This document shows, one piece after another, positions 55,715 through 64,000 of a stretch of DNA of 64,000 bases. Source of the DNA: an uncultured Eubacteriales bacterium (lineage in GTDB: Bacteria; Bacillota; Clostridia; Christensenellales; Aristaeellaceae); assembly GCA_902765735.1 (NCBI GenBank), contig CACXBB010000003.1:62001-126000 (forward strand). The letters run 5' to 3'. Both the position numbers and the translations under genes were made by a program. How positions within the stretch are numbered: position 1 is the first letter of the stretch; each line of letters starts with the position of its first letter. The notes under the pieces are model-generated. The model searched no databases, was not told where the DNA came from, and saw nothing but the letters and a program-made list of their open reading frames with translations.

Positions 55715-57007
55715 TTACTTCTTCCGCATGAATGAGGGCACATCCGGCGTGAAGCCCCTGCGGGTCTGGGTGCGCGGCGGCTCGGACACGCCGTCCTCCT
55801 GATACACCCTGGGCGCGCGGCGCTGCTGCTGCGCACCGGCGGGGCGGCTGGCGCGGTTCTCATACCCGGCGTCGGCGCTCTCGCGGTTGCGGCTGGAACG
55901 GCGCTCGAAGATCGGGGAGACGGGCTCCTCCTCGGTGAAGCGGGAGGTCCGGGCCTCCTGCGCCGGGGCGGTCTCGTCCGCGGGCTCGGCGTCGCGGCTC
56001 ACGGAGGGGCGCACGCCCGCGAAGGGGGTCTTTTCGAAGCCGGTGGCGATGACGGTGATCTTGACCTCGTCGGTCAGGTTCTCGTCGATGCCCGCGCCGA
56101 AGATGATGTTGGCCTCCGGGTCGGCGGCGGCGGTGATCTTCTGGGCGGCCTCGTTGATGTCGATGATGGAGGTGTCCGGCCCGCCGGTGATGTTGATGAG
56201 CACGGCCCGCGCGCCGTCGATGGAGGTCTCCAGCATCGGGCTGGAGATGGCCTGCTGGGCGGCGTCGATCATGCGGTTCTCGCCCTTGCCGATGCCGATG
56301 CCCATGTGGGCCAGGCCGCGGGACTGCATGACGGTGCGGACATCCGCAAAGTCAAGGTTGATGAGGCTCGGCACCGCGATCAGATCGGAGATGCCCTGGA
56401 TGCCCTGTCGCAGGGTGTCGTCGGCGATGCGGAAGGCCTCGGTCATGGTGGTGCCCTTGGTGACCACGCTGAGCAGCTTGTCGTTGGGCACGACCACCAG
56501 GGTGTCCACATTGGCCTTCAGGCGCTCGATGCCGGATTCGGCGTTCTTCATGCGCTGGCGGCCCTCAAACATGAAGGGCTTCGACACGACGCCGATGGTC
56601 AGTATGCCCATTTCGCGGGCGACCTCGGCGATCACGGGGGTCGCGCCGGTGCCGGTGCCGCCGCCCATGCCGCAGGTCACGAACACCAGGTCGGAGCCCT
56701 TGAGCACGTTGGCGATCTCCTCGCGGCTCTCCTCGGCGGCCTTCTGGCCCACCTCAGGCAACGCGCCCGCGCCCAGGCCCTTGGTCAGCTTGTCGCCGAT
56801 CTGTATGACTGTGTCGGCCCTGGACAGCTTCAGCGCCTGCTTATCGGTATTGACGGCGATGAACTTGACGCCCTTCAGGCCCGCTTCCACCATGCGGTTC
56901 ACCGCGTTGGTGCCCGCGCCGCCGACGCCCACGACCTTTATGGCTGCGAAATTGGTATCTTCGGTGTCGATGTTGTTGTCCACGTTGTTCATTTCAAATT
57001 CAAGCAC
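55715..57007 (-). CDS. ftsZ: Cell division protein FtsZ
   Basis: Tubulin-like GTPase that forms the Z ring. The protein has 430 residues. The N-terminal [15 protein letters not shown] and tubulin signature GGGTGTG (115-121) lie in the GTP domain (to ~320). A variable Arg/Glu-rich linker (~330-412) leads to the C-terminal peptide [13 protein letters not shown], the docking site for FtsA and SepF. The start is GTG at 57007 with GAGGGGGA upstream; ATG at 56992 is less well placed. It is last in the dcw cluster here. Confidence 0.97.
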   Translation of the reverse strand: MLEFEMNNVDNNIDTEDTNFAAIKVVGVGGAGTNAVNRMVEAGLKGVKFIAVNTDKQALKLSRADTVIQIGDKLTKGLGAGALPEVGQKAAEESREEIANVLKGSDLVFVTCGMGGGTGTGATPVIAEVAREMGILTIGVVSKPFMFEGRQRMKNAESGIERLKANVDTLVVVPNDKLLSVVTKGTTMTEAFRIADDTLRQGIQGISDLIAVPSLINLDFADVRTVMQSRGLAHMGIGIGKGENRMIDAAQQAISSPMLETSIDGARAVLINITGGPDTSIIDINEAAQKITAAADPEANIIFGAGIDENLTDEVKITVIATGFEKTPFAGVRPSVSRDAEPADETAPAQEARTSRFTEEEPVSPIFERRSSRNRESADAGYENRASRPAGAQQQRRAPRVYQEDGVSEPPRTQTRRGFTPDVPSFMRKK

Positions 57008-57083
57008 AAGGCATCCCCCTCGTCTAAGTAAATTATGTCAAGTCTGCCAGGCAGACATTCTGGTTATTATTGGCTCTCAGGCC

Positions 57084-58271
57084 TCAGCCGCGGCTGAACA
57101 TGCTGCGGATCCTGCTGCTGAGATTTTCCTCCGGCTCGGCCTCGCCCTCGATGGAATCGAAGATCAGGTCCGCCAGCCCCAGCGCCGAGGCGTATACCGG
57201 GCTGTTCAGCTTGGAGGACTTCGCCGCGGAGATCTTCACCGGCCGTCCGATGGCCGCGGCCAGCGCCTCTCGGGCCCCCCGCATCAGCGCGATGCCGCCG
57301 CCGGTGAGGTACACCTGGCTGCGCTTGCCCAGGTACTGGTCGGCGTCGTTGGCGATGGTCATGCCGATCATGTCCGTCAGCTCCTTGAAGCTGCTCTCGA
57401 CGATGCGCCCCACCGCCTCCCTGGGGAAGGTCCTGCGGCGGCCGTTGTCGTCGTACACCTCGGAGAAGGAGTTCATATCGAACTCGTCCGGGTTGAACAC
57501 GTAGCCGCGCTTGATCTGCTCCGCGGCGCGCATGGGCACGCGCAGGCCCATGGCCAGATCGGCGGTGATGTGCCCGCCGCCCCGGGGCAGTATGGCGTGA
57601 TACACGATGGCGTCGCCCTCGACCACGCTGATCTCGGTGTTCAGATAGCCCACGTCGATCAGCAGCGCCCCGCGGTCGCGCTCCTCCAGCGACAGCACCA
57701 GCAGGCTCTCCCCCAGCGACGGGGACAGAAAGCCCAGTATGGTGATGTCCTGCCGGCCCAGCATCTCGGTCACGTCGTCGATGAACTGGGGATCGGCCAC
57801 CACGAAGGTGGTCAGCGCCCGCAGCCGCGTGCCGCGCCCGCCGGGGGACATGGTCTTTTTGCCGTCGTCCACGATGAACCAGCTCGGCGTGCGGTGCATC
57901 ACCAGCCCGCCGGACTCGCTGATGTGCAGCATGTCCGCCGCGGCGTCCTGCACGGCGTTGATCGCGGCCTCGTCCACCACGCCCTCGGGGAGCTCCACCT
58001 CGGTCTCGCCGCTGAGCACGTGAATGTACTCGCCGGGCACGCCCACGTAGATCTCCTTGATCTTGGAATTCGCCTCCAGCTCCGCCGCGGCGATGGAATC
58101 GCCCACGCGCTGGATCATCTGGCCCGGCGTGTTCCAGTCTCCGTCCGAATAGCCGTCATAGGGAACCGTGCCGGAGCCGACGATGTCCAGCCGGTCCATG
58201 CCGCCGGACTGAGCGATCATCGTCACGATTTTGGAGGTTCCAAATTCAATGGCTGCAATCTGCGTCTTCAT
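57084..58271 (-). CDS. ftsA: Cell division protein FtsA
   Basis: Actin-like protein that tethers FtsZ to the membrane. The protein has about 395 residues. Motifs: IEFGTSKIVTMIA (phosphate 1), GALLIDVGYLNTEISVVEG (phosphate 2, ~215) and YLTGGGIALMRGA (adenosine). The C-terminal amphipathic helix LSSRIRSMFSRG serves as membrane anchor. The start is taken as ATG at 58271, with GTG at 58286 as alternative; both have weak ribosome sites. It is 76 nt upstream of ftsZ. Confidence 0.93.
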   Translation of the reverse strand: MKTQIAAIEFGTSKIVTMIAQSGGMDRLDIVGSGTVPYDGYSDGDWNTPGQMIQRVGDSIAAAELEANSKIKEIYVGVPGEYIHVLSGETEVELPEGVVDEAAINAVQDAAADMLHISESGGLVMHRTPSWFIVDDGKKTMSPGGRGTRLRALTTFVVADPQFIDDVTEMLGRQDITILGFLSPSLGESLLVLSLEERDRGALLIDVGYLNTEISVVEGDAIVYHAILPRGGGHITADLAMGLRVPMRAAEQIKRGYVFNPDEFDMNSFSEVYDDNGRRRTFPREAVGRIVESSFKELTDMIGMTIANDADQYLGKRSQVYLTGGGIALMRGAREALAAAIGRPVKISAAKSSKLNSPVYASALGLADLIFDSIEGEAEPEENLSSRIRSMFSRG

Positions 58272-58428
58272 AACTGTTGTTGACACATCCTATATCCATA
58301 CTGTCACAGAATAGACCACATACCAGTATTATACATGGATTTGAATCGGGATGCAAACGCCAAACGCCCGATTTTGGCGAATTTCAGCATCTTTCAAAAT
58401 TGTTTCAAAATGTCGGCACAAGGCCGTC

Positions 58429-58474
58429 ACAGAATCGCCCCGGATCTGCATGTGCAGATCCGGGGCGATTCTGT
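58429..58474. repeat. Perfect 22-bp stem with 2-nt loop
   Basis: Arms 58429-58450 and 58453-58474 (ACAGAATCGCCCCGGATCTG…) are exact complements. No T-run flanks it on either strand. It abuts the heptamer element that follows. The 58272-58622 gap otherwise contains no gene. Confidence 0.9.
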
Positions 58475-58622
58475 CAGAGTGGAGATATAGTCAGCCGCGC
58501 ACAATGCACATCGGACAGGCATTCCATCGTTCCCGTGAAGCAAGACATTCCACACTTGAACCCACATCACGCCGTTCTCCGGCTTTTATCATCTTCACTC
58601 TCCACTCTTCACTCTCCACTCT
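58475..58622. repeat. Heptamer-arm inverted repeat beyond divIB
   Basis: A short arm AGAGTGGAGATATA (58476-58489) and a long arm of CACTCTC/CACTCTT units (58597-58622). The long arm ends at the base before the divIB stop codon, so on the divIB message the purine-rich arm starts immediately after translation ends. Confidence 0.8.
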
Positions 58623-59540
58623 CTAAATCACATCTTCCCCTATCACCGCCTCCGGCGTGATCTCGGGCGCAGGCGTCGGCGTGGGCGCGGGCGTGGGCGT
58701 CGCGCCGGAGAGGAAGTCGGCCTTGCTGCCGCTGGACACGTCCAATTGCCCCAGGGTCTCGCCCCGCGCCTCCAGGTCCTGCAGTGCCCCGACCATCCAG
58801 ATGATCTTGTTGTTCATGTTCTCGGTGTTGCCCAGCGACACCACGATGCCCTTCCGGGCGATGAGCTCGATATCGCTCAGATGCTCCAGGTTGATCTCGG
58901 ACACATAGCCCATGGCGTTGTGGGCCTTCAGCGCGTCGAGCACCGCCTTCATGGCGTTCAGGCGGCTCTCCGGGGCGTCGATCTGCTTGCCCAGCCGGTA
59001 CGTCGAGGACTTCAGCCCCATCACGTAGGGCACGCCGTCCTCCGGGGCCACGTCCCCCACGGACACCACATAGCCGTCCGAATCCAGCACCAGCAGCTTT
59101 CCGGCCTGCAATGTGATGGCGTCCCGGCTGCGCTGACGCACCGTGAGCACGATGGTGTCCGGGTACTTCCGCTCCGCCGACACGAAGGCCAGCCGCCCGG
59201 TGGATTCCAGCTTCGCGCGCAGGGCGGACTGATCCACGGCGTTCAGCCGCCCGCCCAGCGGGATGCCGGACAGCCGCACCACGTCCGCCTCGGGCATGTC
59301 GCCCGCGCCGACCACCTGCACGTTGCGGATCAGAAACACGTAGTGCGTCAGCAGAAACCATATAAGCAGCGCGATGACCGGCACGGCCAGCAGCAGCCGC
59401 CCGACGTGCCTGCGCCGCTTCGGCGCGGGCCTTCGGGCATTGCCCCGGCGCCGCGCATCCTGGGCTGGCCGCCTGCGCTGCGGCGGGCGCCGCCGCGCGT
59501 ACCCGCGCTCCGGCGGCCTTCTCCTCTGTCTCTGTGTCAT
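58623..59540 (-). CDS. divIB: Cell division protein DivIB/FtsQ
   Basis: Divisome protein of 305 residues. A highly basic cytoplasmic tail (~1-48, Arg-rich) is followed by one membrane helix (~49-66), a POTRA domain (~70-140, FLIRNVQVVGAGDMPEAD), a beta domain (~145-260) and a Thr/Pro tail (~280-305). It stabilises FtsL and DivIC at the septum. It starts 1 nt after the ftsW stop. A heptamer element begins right at its stop codon. Confidence 0.93.
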   Translation of the reverse strand: MTQRQRRRPPERGYARRRPPQRRRPAQDARRRGNARRPAPKRRRHVGRLLLAVPVIALLIWFLLTHYVFLIRNVQVVGAGDMPEADVVRLSGIPLGGRLNAVDQSALRAKLESTGRLAFVSAERKYPDTIVLTVRQRSRDAITLQAGKLLVLDSDGYVVSVGDVAPEDGVPYVMGLKSSTYRLGKQIDAPESRLNAMKAVLDALKAHNAMGYVSEINLEHLSDIELIARKGIVVSLGNTENMNNKIIWMVGALQDLEARGETLGQLDVSSGSKADFLSGATPTPAPTPTPAPEITPEAVIGEDVI

Positions 59541-59541
59541 G

Positions 59542-60702
59542 CTAAAACCCCGTGTTCTCGCAGGAAATGTTCATCAGTATCGCCACGGCGCACATCAGTA
59601 TGGAGATGGACGTGCCGCCGGACGAGAAGAACGGCAGCGGCAGCCCGGTGGTGGGCATCATGCCGATCACCACGGCCACGTTGAGCACGCACTGCACGCC
59701 GATCATGCAGGTGATGCCCCCGGCCAGCATGCTGCCGAACCGGTCCGGGCAGCGTATCGCCACCCGCAGGCCGAAGAACAGGAACGCCGCGAAAGCGCAA
59801 AGTATCGCCACGCACCCCACGTAGCCCAGGTCCTCCCCCACCACGGCGAATATAAAGTCCGACTCCGGGTAGGGCAGGAAGGCGTACTTCTGGCGCCCCA
59901 TGCCGAGCCCCATTCCGAACAGCCCGCCGGACCCGAAGGCCAAAAGCGACTGGGAGAGCTGATACCCCTCGTTGGTCATGTAGGCGAAGGGATTTCGGAA
60001 GGACATCAGCCTGGCCCGCCGGTAGTCCTCCGACAGCGCGTAGAACGTCCCCAGCGCCATGCCCGACGCCCCGATCAGCCCCAGGTGCAGCCAGCGCGCC
60101 CCGGCGATCATCACCATCACCGCCGTGACGATCAGTATGCTGCCCGCCGTGGACAGGTTCGGCTGCAACAGTATCAGCAGGAACATCGCCCCCGGTAGCA
60201 CGAACAGCGGTATCAGGCCCGTGAAGAACCGGGTCACGTCCCGCTCCTTCTGGGAAAGCGCCCGGGCGAGGTAGAGTATCATCGAATACTTGGCAAGCTC
60301 CGAGGGCTGAAAGCTCACCGGCCCGAGGCGCAGCCAGCGCCGGGAGCCGTTGAGCATCTTTCCGATGCCGGGGATGGCCACCAGTATCAAAAGTACAAAG
60401 CTCAGGCCCAAGAGCCCGCCGGTGACCCAGGGCTTCCTGAGCGCCCGGTAGTCGATTTTCAGTAAAAACGCCATGCCCACGGCCCCCACGCCGATGCCCA
60501 TGAGCTGGGAATACACCTCGGAGAGCGCATCGCCGGAGTCCTGGGCGTTGTAGAAGCTGGCGGCGTAGAGCACCGTGACCCCCAGCAACAGAAGCAGTAT
60601 GAAGCATGCCGCGAGGCCCCTGTCGATGTCCCGGAGCCTGTGCGTCTCTCTCGGCGCGGTCACCTGCCGCGCCTCTTTGGCCCCGCGAACGGGGGCGGAC
60701 AT
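59542..60702 (-). CDS. ftsW: SEDS peptidoglycan glycosyltransferase FtsW
   Basis: Polymerises lipid II at the septum with a class B PBP. The protein has 386 residues and ~10 membrane helices. The SEDS signatures GSRRWLRLGPVSFQPSELAK (~120-140), FIFAVVGEDLG and LPFFSSGGTS are present. The start is ATG at 60702, with GGGAGG upstream inside murD; it overlaps the murD TGA by one base (TGATG). The sequence could also serve as RodA, but the place in the dcw cluster favours FtsW. Confidence 0.94.
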   Translation of the reverse strand: MSAPVRGAKEARQVTAPRETHRLRDIDRGLAACFILLLLLGVTVLYAASFYNAQDSGDALSEVYSQLMGIGVGAVGMAFLLKIDYRALRKPWVTGGLLGLSFVLLILVAIPGIGKMLNGSRRWLRLGPVSFQPSELAKYSMILYLARALSQKERDVTRFFTGLIPLFVLPGAMFLLILLQPNLSTAGSILIVTAVMVMIAGARWLHLGLIGASGMALGTFYALSEDYRRARLMSFRNPFAYMTNEGYQLSQSLLAFGSGGLFGMGLGMGRQKYAFLPYPESDFIFAVVGEDLGYVGCVAILCAFAAFLFFGLRVAIRCPDRFGSMLAGGITCMIGVQCVLNVAVVIGMMPTTGLPLPFFSSGGTSISILMCAVAILMNISCENTGF

Positions 60703-62066
60703 CAAGCCTCCCGGCCCTCCATGGCGTTCACGATGCCCTTGAAGATGCGCCCGCGGGCCTCGTAGTCGTCGAACATGTCAAAGGACGCGCAGGCCGGGGA
60801 CAGCAGCACGTTGCCGCCCTTCGGGGCCAGTTCGAAGCTGAGCTCAATGGCCTTTTTGAAGTCGTAGCCCGCGTGGATGTAATCCTTATACCCCACGATG
60901 TCCAGCGCCTTTTGGATCTCCTTCGCGGTCTCGCCGATCAGCACGATGTGCACGATGGGGCACTTCAATATCTCCTCCCCCAGCGGCACGTAGTTGGTCT
61001 TCTTGGGACTGCCTCCCAGGATCAGCACCGTGGGCCGGTCCATGGCCCTGACGGCCTGTATGGTGGAATCCACGTTGGTGCCCTTGGAGTCGTTGATGAA
61101 GCGCACCCCGTCAAGCTCCCGCACGAACTCGATGCGGTGCTCCACGCCCTTGAAGGTCCTGAGCGTGTGGGCGATGACCGCCGGGTCGATCCCCGCCGCC
61201 ATCGTCATGGCCACGGCGGCCAGGGCGTTTTGCAGGTTGTGGTCGCCGGGGATGTAGACCTCGTCGGCGCGGCAGACGGGCACATTGTCCCCCGGCGCGC
61301 CGTAGACGATCCCCCCGTCCACGACGAACGCGCCGAACGGCGGCTCCCCGTGGCTGGAAAACCAGCTCACCCGGCACTTGGCGCGGTTTTTCATGTCCCG
61401 GGTCACCGGGTCGTCCCAGTTGAGCACCAGCGTGTCGTCCGGACCGCAGTTTTCAAAGATGCGCTCCTTGAGGGCGATGTACTTCTCCATGGTGCCGTGG
61501 CGGTTCAGGTGATCCTCGGAGATGTTCAGCACCGCGCAGATGGCGGGGTGGAAGTCCCGGGAGGTCTCCATCATGAAGGAGGAAATCTCGCACACCGTCA
61601 CGTCGTCGGGCTTCATATCCGGCACCGCGCCGGAGTAGGGCGTGCCGATGTTTCCCACCACATGGGTGCGCTTCCCGGCGTTTTTGAAGATCTCGCCCAC
61701 CAGCGTGGTGGTGGTGGTCTTGCCGTTGGTGCCGGTGATGGCCAGCAGCAGGCCGGTGGACTCCCGGTAGGCGTACTCCACCTCGCCCATGACCTCCACG
61801 CCCAGCGCCTTCGCCCGCACGACGGCGGGGTGGTCCACCGGGATGCCCGGGCTGACGATCAACTGATCCAGCCCCTCCAGGTGGTTCTCGGGGTGCTTTT
61901 CACCCAGCAGGAAGGCAGCCCCAGCGGCCTTCAGATCGTCCAGCTTGCCGCCGAAGTCGGCCTCCGCCTTGGAATCGCAGACGCAGACCTCCGCGCCGCG
62001 CAGCAGCAAAAGCTTCGCGCACGCGATGCCGCTGCGGGCCATGCCCAGGACCATGACTCGTTTCAT
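60702..62066 (-). CDS. murD: UDP-N-acetylmuramoyl-L-alanine--D-glutamate ligase
   Basis: Adds D-glutamate to UDP-MurNAc-L-Ala. The protein has 454 residues. The N-terminal Rossmann-like domain starts VMVLGMARSGIACAKLL, the ATP loop is ITGTNGKTTTT (~111), the central domain has LNISEDHLNRHG, and the C-terminal domain has NDSKGTNVDST. GGAGG lies in its leader next to a composite repeat element that separates it from mraY. Confidence 0.96.
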   Translation of the reverse strand: MKRVMVLGMARSGIACAKLLLLRGAEVCVCDSKAEADFGGKLDDLKAAGAAFLLGEKHPENHLEGLDQLIVSPGIPVDHPAVVRAKALGVEVMGEVEYAYRESTGLLLAITGTNGKTTTTTLVGEIFKNAGKRTHVVGNIGTPYSGAVPDMKPDDVTVCEISSFMMETSRDFHPAICAVLNISEDHLNRHGTMEKYIALKERIFENCGPDDTLVLNWDDPVTRDMKNRAKCRVSWFSSHGEPPFGAFVVDGGIVYGAPGDNVPVCRADEVYIPGDHNLQNALAAVAMTMAAGIDPAVIAHTLRTFKGVEHRIEFVRELDGVRFINDSKGTNVDSTIQAVRAMDRPTVLILGGSPKKTNYVPLGEEILKCPIVHIVLIGETAKEIQKALDIVGYKDYIHAGYDFKKAIELSFELAPKGGNVLLSPACASFDMFDDYEARGRIFKGIVNAMEGREA

Positions 62067-62088
62067 CTTTAAGCCTCCAAATGTGGTT

Positions 62089-62308
62089 ATTGAGGAATTG
62101 AGAATTGAATAATTGAGAATTGAGAATTTGGTTTGCGTTCCGTCCGGGCGATGAGGGCATCGCCCCTACATTCGCGCGCTATCCGTAGGGGCGATCCCCT
62201 GATCGCCCGCCGGACCGAAAAGAATGATCTGTACGGCGGAAATCAATCAAACAAATCCGCAAGGATTTGCACCGCCATTCTCAATTCTCCATTCTCAATT
62301 CTCAATTA
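62089..62308. repeat. Composite element: heptamer arms around GTAGGGGCGAT palindromes
   Basis: Arms of GAATTGA units (62089-62128 and complementary 62276-62308) surround a pair of palindromes, GGGCGATGAGGGCATCGCCC (62147-62166) and GTAGGGGCGATCCCCTGATC (62184-62203). Between them and the right arm is a GGCGGAAATC…GATTTGCACCGCC hairpin. It lies between mraY and murD. Confidence 0.82.
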
Positions 62309-62323
62309 AAAAGCATGCTGATT

Positions 62324-63316
62324 CTACGCCACAAACCCCAGCAGCGCCACCAGGCACAGCATCACGGTGGCGATGTAGTACATCGCGACGATGCTGGTCT
62401 CCGGCATGCCGCCCTTCTCAAAGTGATGGTGCAGCGGCGCCATGCGGAAGAACCGCTTGCCGTGGGTGGCCCGGAAATAGGCGAACTGTATGAGGTCCGA
62501 CACGCTGGACATCACCATCGCCAGGGCGATGATGGGCAAAAGCAGCGACAGCCGCGTGACCGTCGTCATGCCCACCAGCGCGCCGCCGATGAAGAAGGAG
62601 CCCACGTCCCCCATGAACACCCGGGCGGGGTGGGAATTGTAGCGCAGAAAGCCGATCAGACCGCCCGCCATGGCCCCGCCGAATATGGCGACGTTCAGAA
62701 GGCTCCCGGCGTTTACCGGGTCCGCCGCCGCCAGCGCCACGCAGATGAGCGCCATGGTCACGAAGTCGAACAGCGCGCAGCCGCCCAGCAGGCCGTCCAG
62801 GCCGTCCAGCAGGTTGGCGGAGTTGACCGTGCCTACCAGTATGAACACCATCACCGGGATGTAGAACCAGCCCAGGTTCCACTCCACGTTCACGAAGGGC
62901 ACCCTGAGGGAGGGGCCGATCTGCGGGTGCAGGTACGCCCACACCGAAAGCGCGATCGACAGCACGATCTGCGGCAAGAGCTTCTGCTTGGGCGTCAGGC
63001 CCTCGGAGGCGTGCCGCCGCACCTTCAGGAAGTCGTCCACGAATCCGATCAGCCCGAAGCCCAGCGCGCTGACCAGGCACATCAACAAAAGGCCCCAGTT
63101 GCCGCCCTTGTAGCTGAACGCCACCGCCGCCACCAGCGCGGGCAGCGCGAATATCACGCCGCCCATCTGCGGCGTGCCGGCCTTGGCCGCGTGGTCCGGG
63201 CCCAGCTCGTAGATCACCTTGCCCAGCTTCAGCTTCTTCAGCCACGGGATCACGATCGGGCCCAGCACGATCGCCATCGCGAACGCCGCGATGACCGTCC
63301 ATATCAGTCTCTGCAT
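62324..63316 (-). CDS. mraY: Phospho-N-acetylmuramoyl-pentapeptide-transferase
   Basis: Makes lipid I from UDP-MurNAc-pentapeptide and undecaprenyl phosphate. The protein has 330 residues and ten membrane helices. Catalytic segments: AKAGTPQMGG (~47), FVDDFLKV (~100), NLLDGLDGLLGG (~175) and the histidine loop MAPLHHHFEKGG (~280). The start at 63316 has GGAGG 10 nt upstream; the longer frame to 63379 runs into the flanking element. It follows murE directly, where murF is usually found. Confidence 0.96.
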   Translation of the reverse strand: MQRLIWTVIAAFAMAIVLGPIVIPWLKKLKLGKVIYELGPDHAAKAGTPQMGGVIFALPALVAAVAFSYKGGNWGLLLMCLVSALGFGLIGFVDDFLKVRRHASEGLTPKQKLLPQIVLSIALSVWAYLHPQIGPSLRVPFVNVEWNLGWFYIPVMVFILVGTVNSANLLDGLDGLLGGCALFDFVTMALICVALAAADPVNAGSLLNVAIFGGAMAGGLIGFLRYNSHPARVFMGDVGSFFIGGALVGMTTVTRLSLLLPIIALAMVMSSVSDLIQFAYFRATHGKRFFRMAPLHHHFEKGGMPETSIVAMYYIATVMLCLVALLGFVA

Positions 63317-63390
63317 CTTATGTTGACCTCCAGACCGCCGGGCAAATTTGATCCTCCCGGCCGAGTGTAGTATGCCCAACTACGGCAAAG

Positions 63391-63527
63391 AGACTGTCTC
63401 AAACAGAAAACGAAAGCTTCTGTGCTGTCGTAGAGGCGGCATAATTGCCGCCCGCGGACGCCATTTATGGCGTCCCTACGGTTCAAGCCAAAGGATGCTT
63501 TGGTGCACTTTTCTGTTTGAGACAGTC
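63391..63527. mobile_element. MITE-like element, GACTGTCTCAAACAG terminal repeats (copy 3)
   Basis: Ends GACTGTCTCAAACAGAAAA and TTTTCTGTTTGAGACAGTCC are complementary. Inside are GAGGCGGCATAATTGCCGCC and GGACGCCATTTATGGCGTCC palindromes and an AAGCATCC-type arm pair. Confidence 0.82.
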
Positions 63528-63585
63528 CCATCCGTAGCACCTATTCTATTTTAGACACAAATATGGCGAAAGTCAAGGATTTATT

Positions 63586-63665
63586 GAAGAGTGAAGAGTG
63601 GAGATTTGAAGTGCCCGGGAACGGCAAACTGTATCTCCACTCTCCACTCTCAACTCTCCACTCTC
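63586..63665. repeat. Heptamer-arm inverted repeat beyond murE
   Basis: Left arm 63586-63604 (GAAGAGT, GAAGAGT, GGAGA units) and right arm 63633-63665 (CACTCTC, AACTCTC units). The right arm ends 3 nt before the murE stop codon. Confidence 0.83.
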
Positions 63666-63668
63666 TTC

Positions 63669-64000
63669 TTACCCCATCTCCTCCAGCAATTCCGCCACGA
63701 CGACCTTCTCATCGAAGGGATACTTCACGCCGTTGATCTCCTGGTAGGTCTCGTGGCCCTTGCCGGCCAGCACCACCACGTCGTCCTTGCGGGCGAACTG
63801 AAGGGCGTAGCGTATAGCCTCCCGGCGGTTTTCGATCACGGTGTATTCGCAGGAAGTGGTCTTGATACCCTCCTCGATGGCGTCGATGATGTCCATGGGG
63901 TTTTCGTTGCGGGGGTTGTCGCTGGTGATGATGCAGTAGTCCGCCAGCTTGCCGGCGATCTCGCCCATCATCGGGCGCTTGCCGTGGTCCCGGGCGCCGC
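63669..64000 (-). CDS. murE: UDP-N-acetylmuramyl-tripeptide synthetase (C-terminal part)
   Basis: The gene continues past the window end. The visible ~110 residues are the C-terminal domain: GARDHGKRPMMGEIAG, CIITSDNPRNENPMDII with the DNPR signature of meso-diaminopimelate-type enzymes, and AGKGHETYQEI. MurE adds the third amino acid of the stem peptide, here probably meso-diaminopimelate. It is the first dcw gene seen in this window. Confidence 0.94.
   Translation of the reverse strand, partial: GARDHGKRPMMGEIAGKLADYCIITSDNPRNENPMDIIDAIEEGIKTTSCEYTVIENRREAIRYALQFARKDDVVVLAGKGHETYQEINGVKYPFDEKVVVAELLEEMG

Overview
The window looks like a chromosome segment of an anaerobic, endospore-forming Clostridia-type bacterium (Bacillota) with high G+C (about 60% in most genes). 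The basis is the spore-coat pair SpoIVA and a SPOCS/LysM SipL-like protein, a division and cell-wall (dcw) cluster using DivIB, FtsA and FtsZ, strong AGGAGG ribosome sites, many secreted proteins with Pro/Thr/Glu linkers, and intergenic palindromes of the kind common in gut Clostridia. I cannot name a genus from sequence alone. No tRNA, rRNA, CRISPR array, prophage or transposase gene is visible.

Layout. 1-8 kb: the end of an unknown gene, a secreted Ig/Big_2 protein, lacZ with a small secreted protein, and proBA. 8-12 kb: a secreted protein and two tandem L,D-transpeptidases. 12-20.5 kb: leuS, then an operon of an acidic secreted protein and a very large repeat-rich surface protein. That surface gene is split by a perfect 59-bp tandem duplication. 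Its leader carries a 16-copy pentanucleotide repeat and an apparent terminator hairpin. 20.8-25.6 kb: a zinc-ribbon protein, degV, trmO-glf and a nucleotidyltransferase. 26-30 kb: a carbohydrate ABC importer (binding protein and two permeases, no ATPase) whose second permease has a roughly 220-residue N-terminal extension with a coiled coil. 30-33 kb: a membrane GGDEF cyclase, a secreted protein and a LysR regulator. 33-39.5 kb: sipL-like, thrC, a two-gene DUF4160 module, and hom-asd. 40-47 kb: a DEAD-box helicase, a GNAT acetyltransferase, bcp, spoIVA and a polar amino-acid ABC importer. 47-55.6 kb: an overlapping ygiQ-tetR-amidase operon, mfd and pth. 55.7-64 kb: a dcw cluster read leftwards: murE (partial), mraY, murD, ftsW, divIB, ftsA, ftsZ.

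How the genes work together. murE, mraY, murD, ftsW, divIB, ftsA and ftsZ cover peptidoglycan precursor synthesis and divisome assembly. The L,D-transpeptidases and the amidase remodel the wall. hom, asd and thrC make threonine, and proBA make glutamate semialdehyde for proline. sipL and spoIVA encode interacting coat-basement proteins. The ABC systems, lacZ and glf point to carbohydrate and amino-acid scavenging and galactofuranose-type surface glycans.

The most unusual content is outside or around the genes. (1) The leader of the large surface protein reads as a possible phase-variable attenuator: the repeat is open in all three frames, and each frame stops at a different place relative to the terminator hairpin. 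(2) A family of inverted-repeat elements has arms built of 7-nt units and often starts within a few bases of a stop codon. (3) Several MITE-like elements have clean terminal inverted repeats and carry nested GTAGGGGCG-type palindromes, and these also sit close to gene ends.
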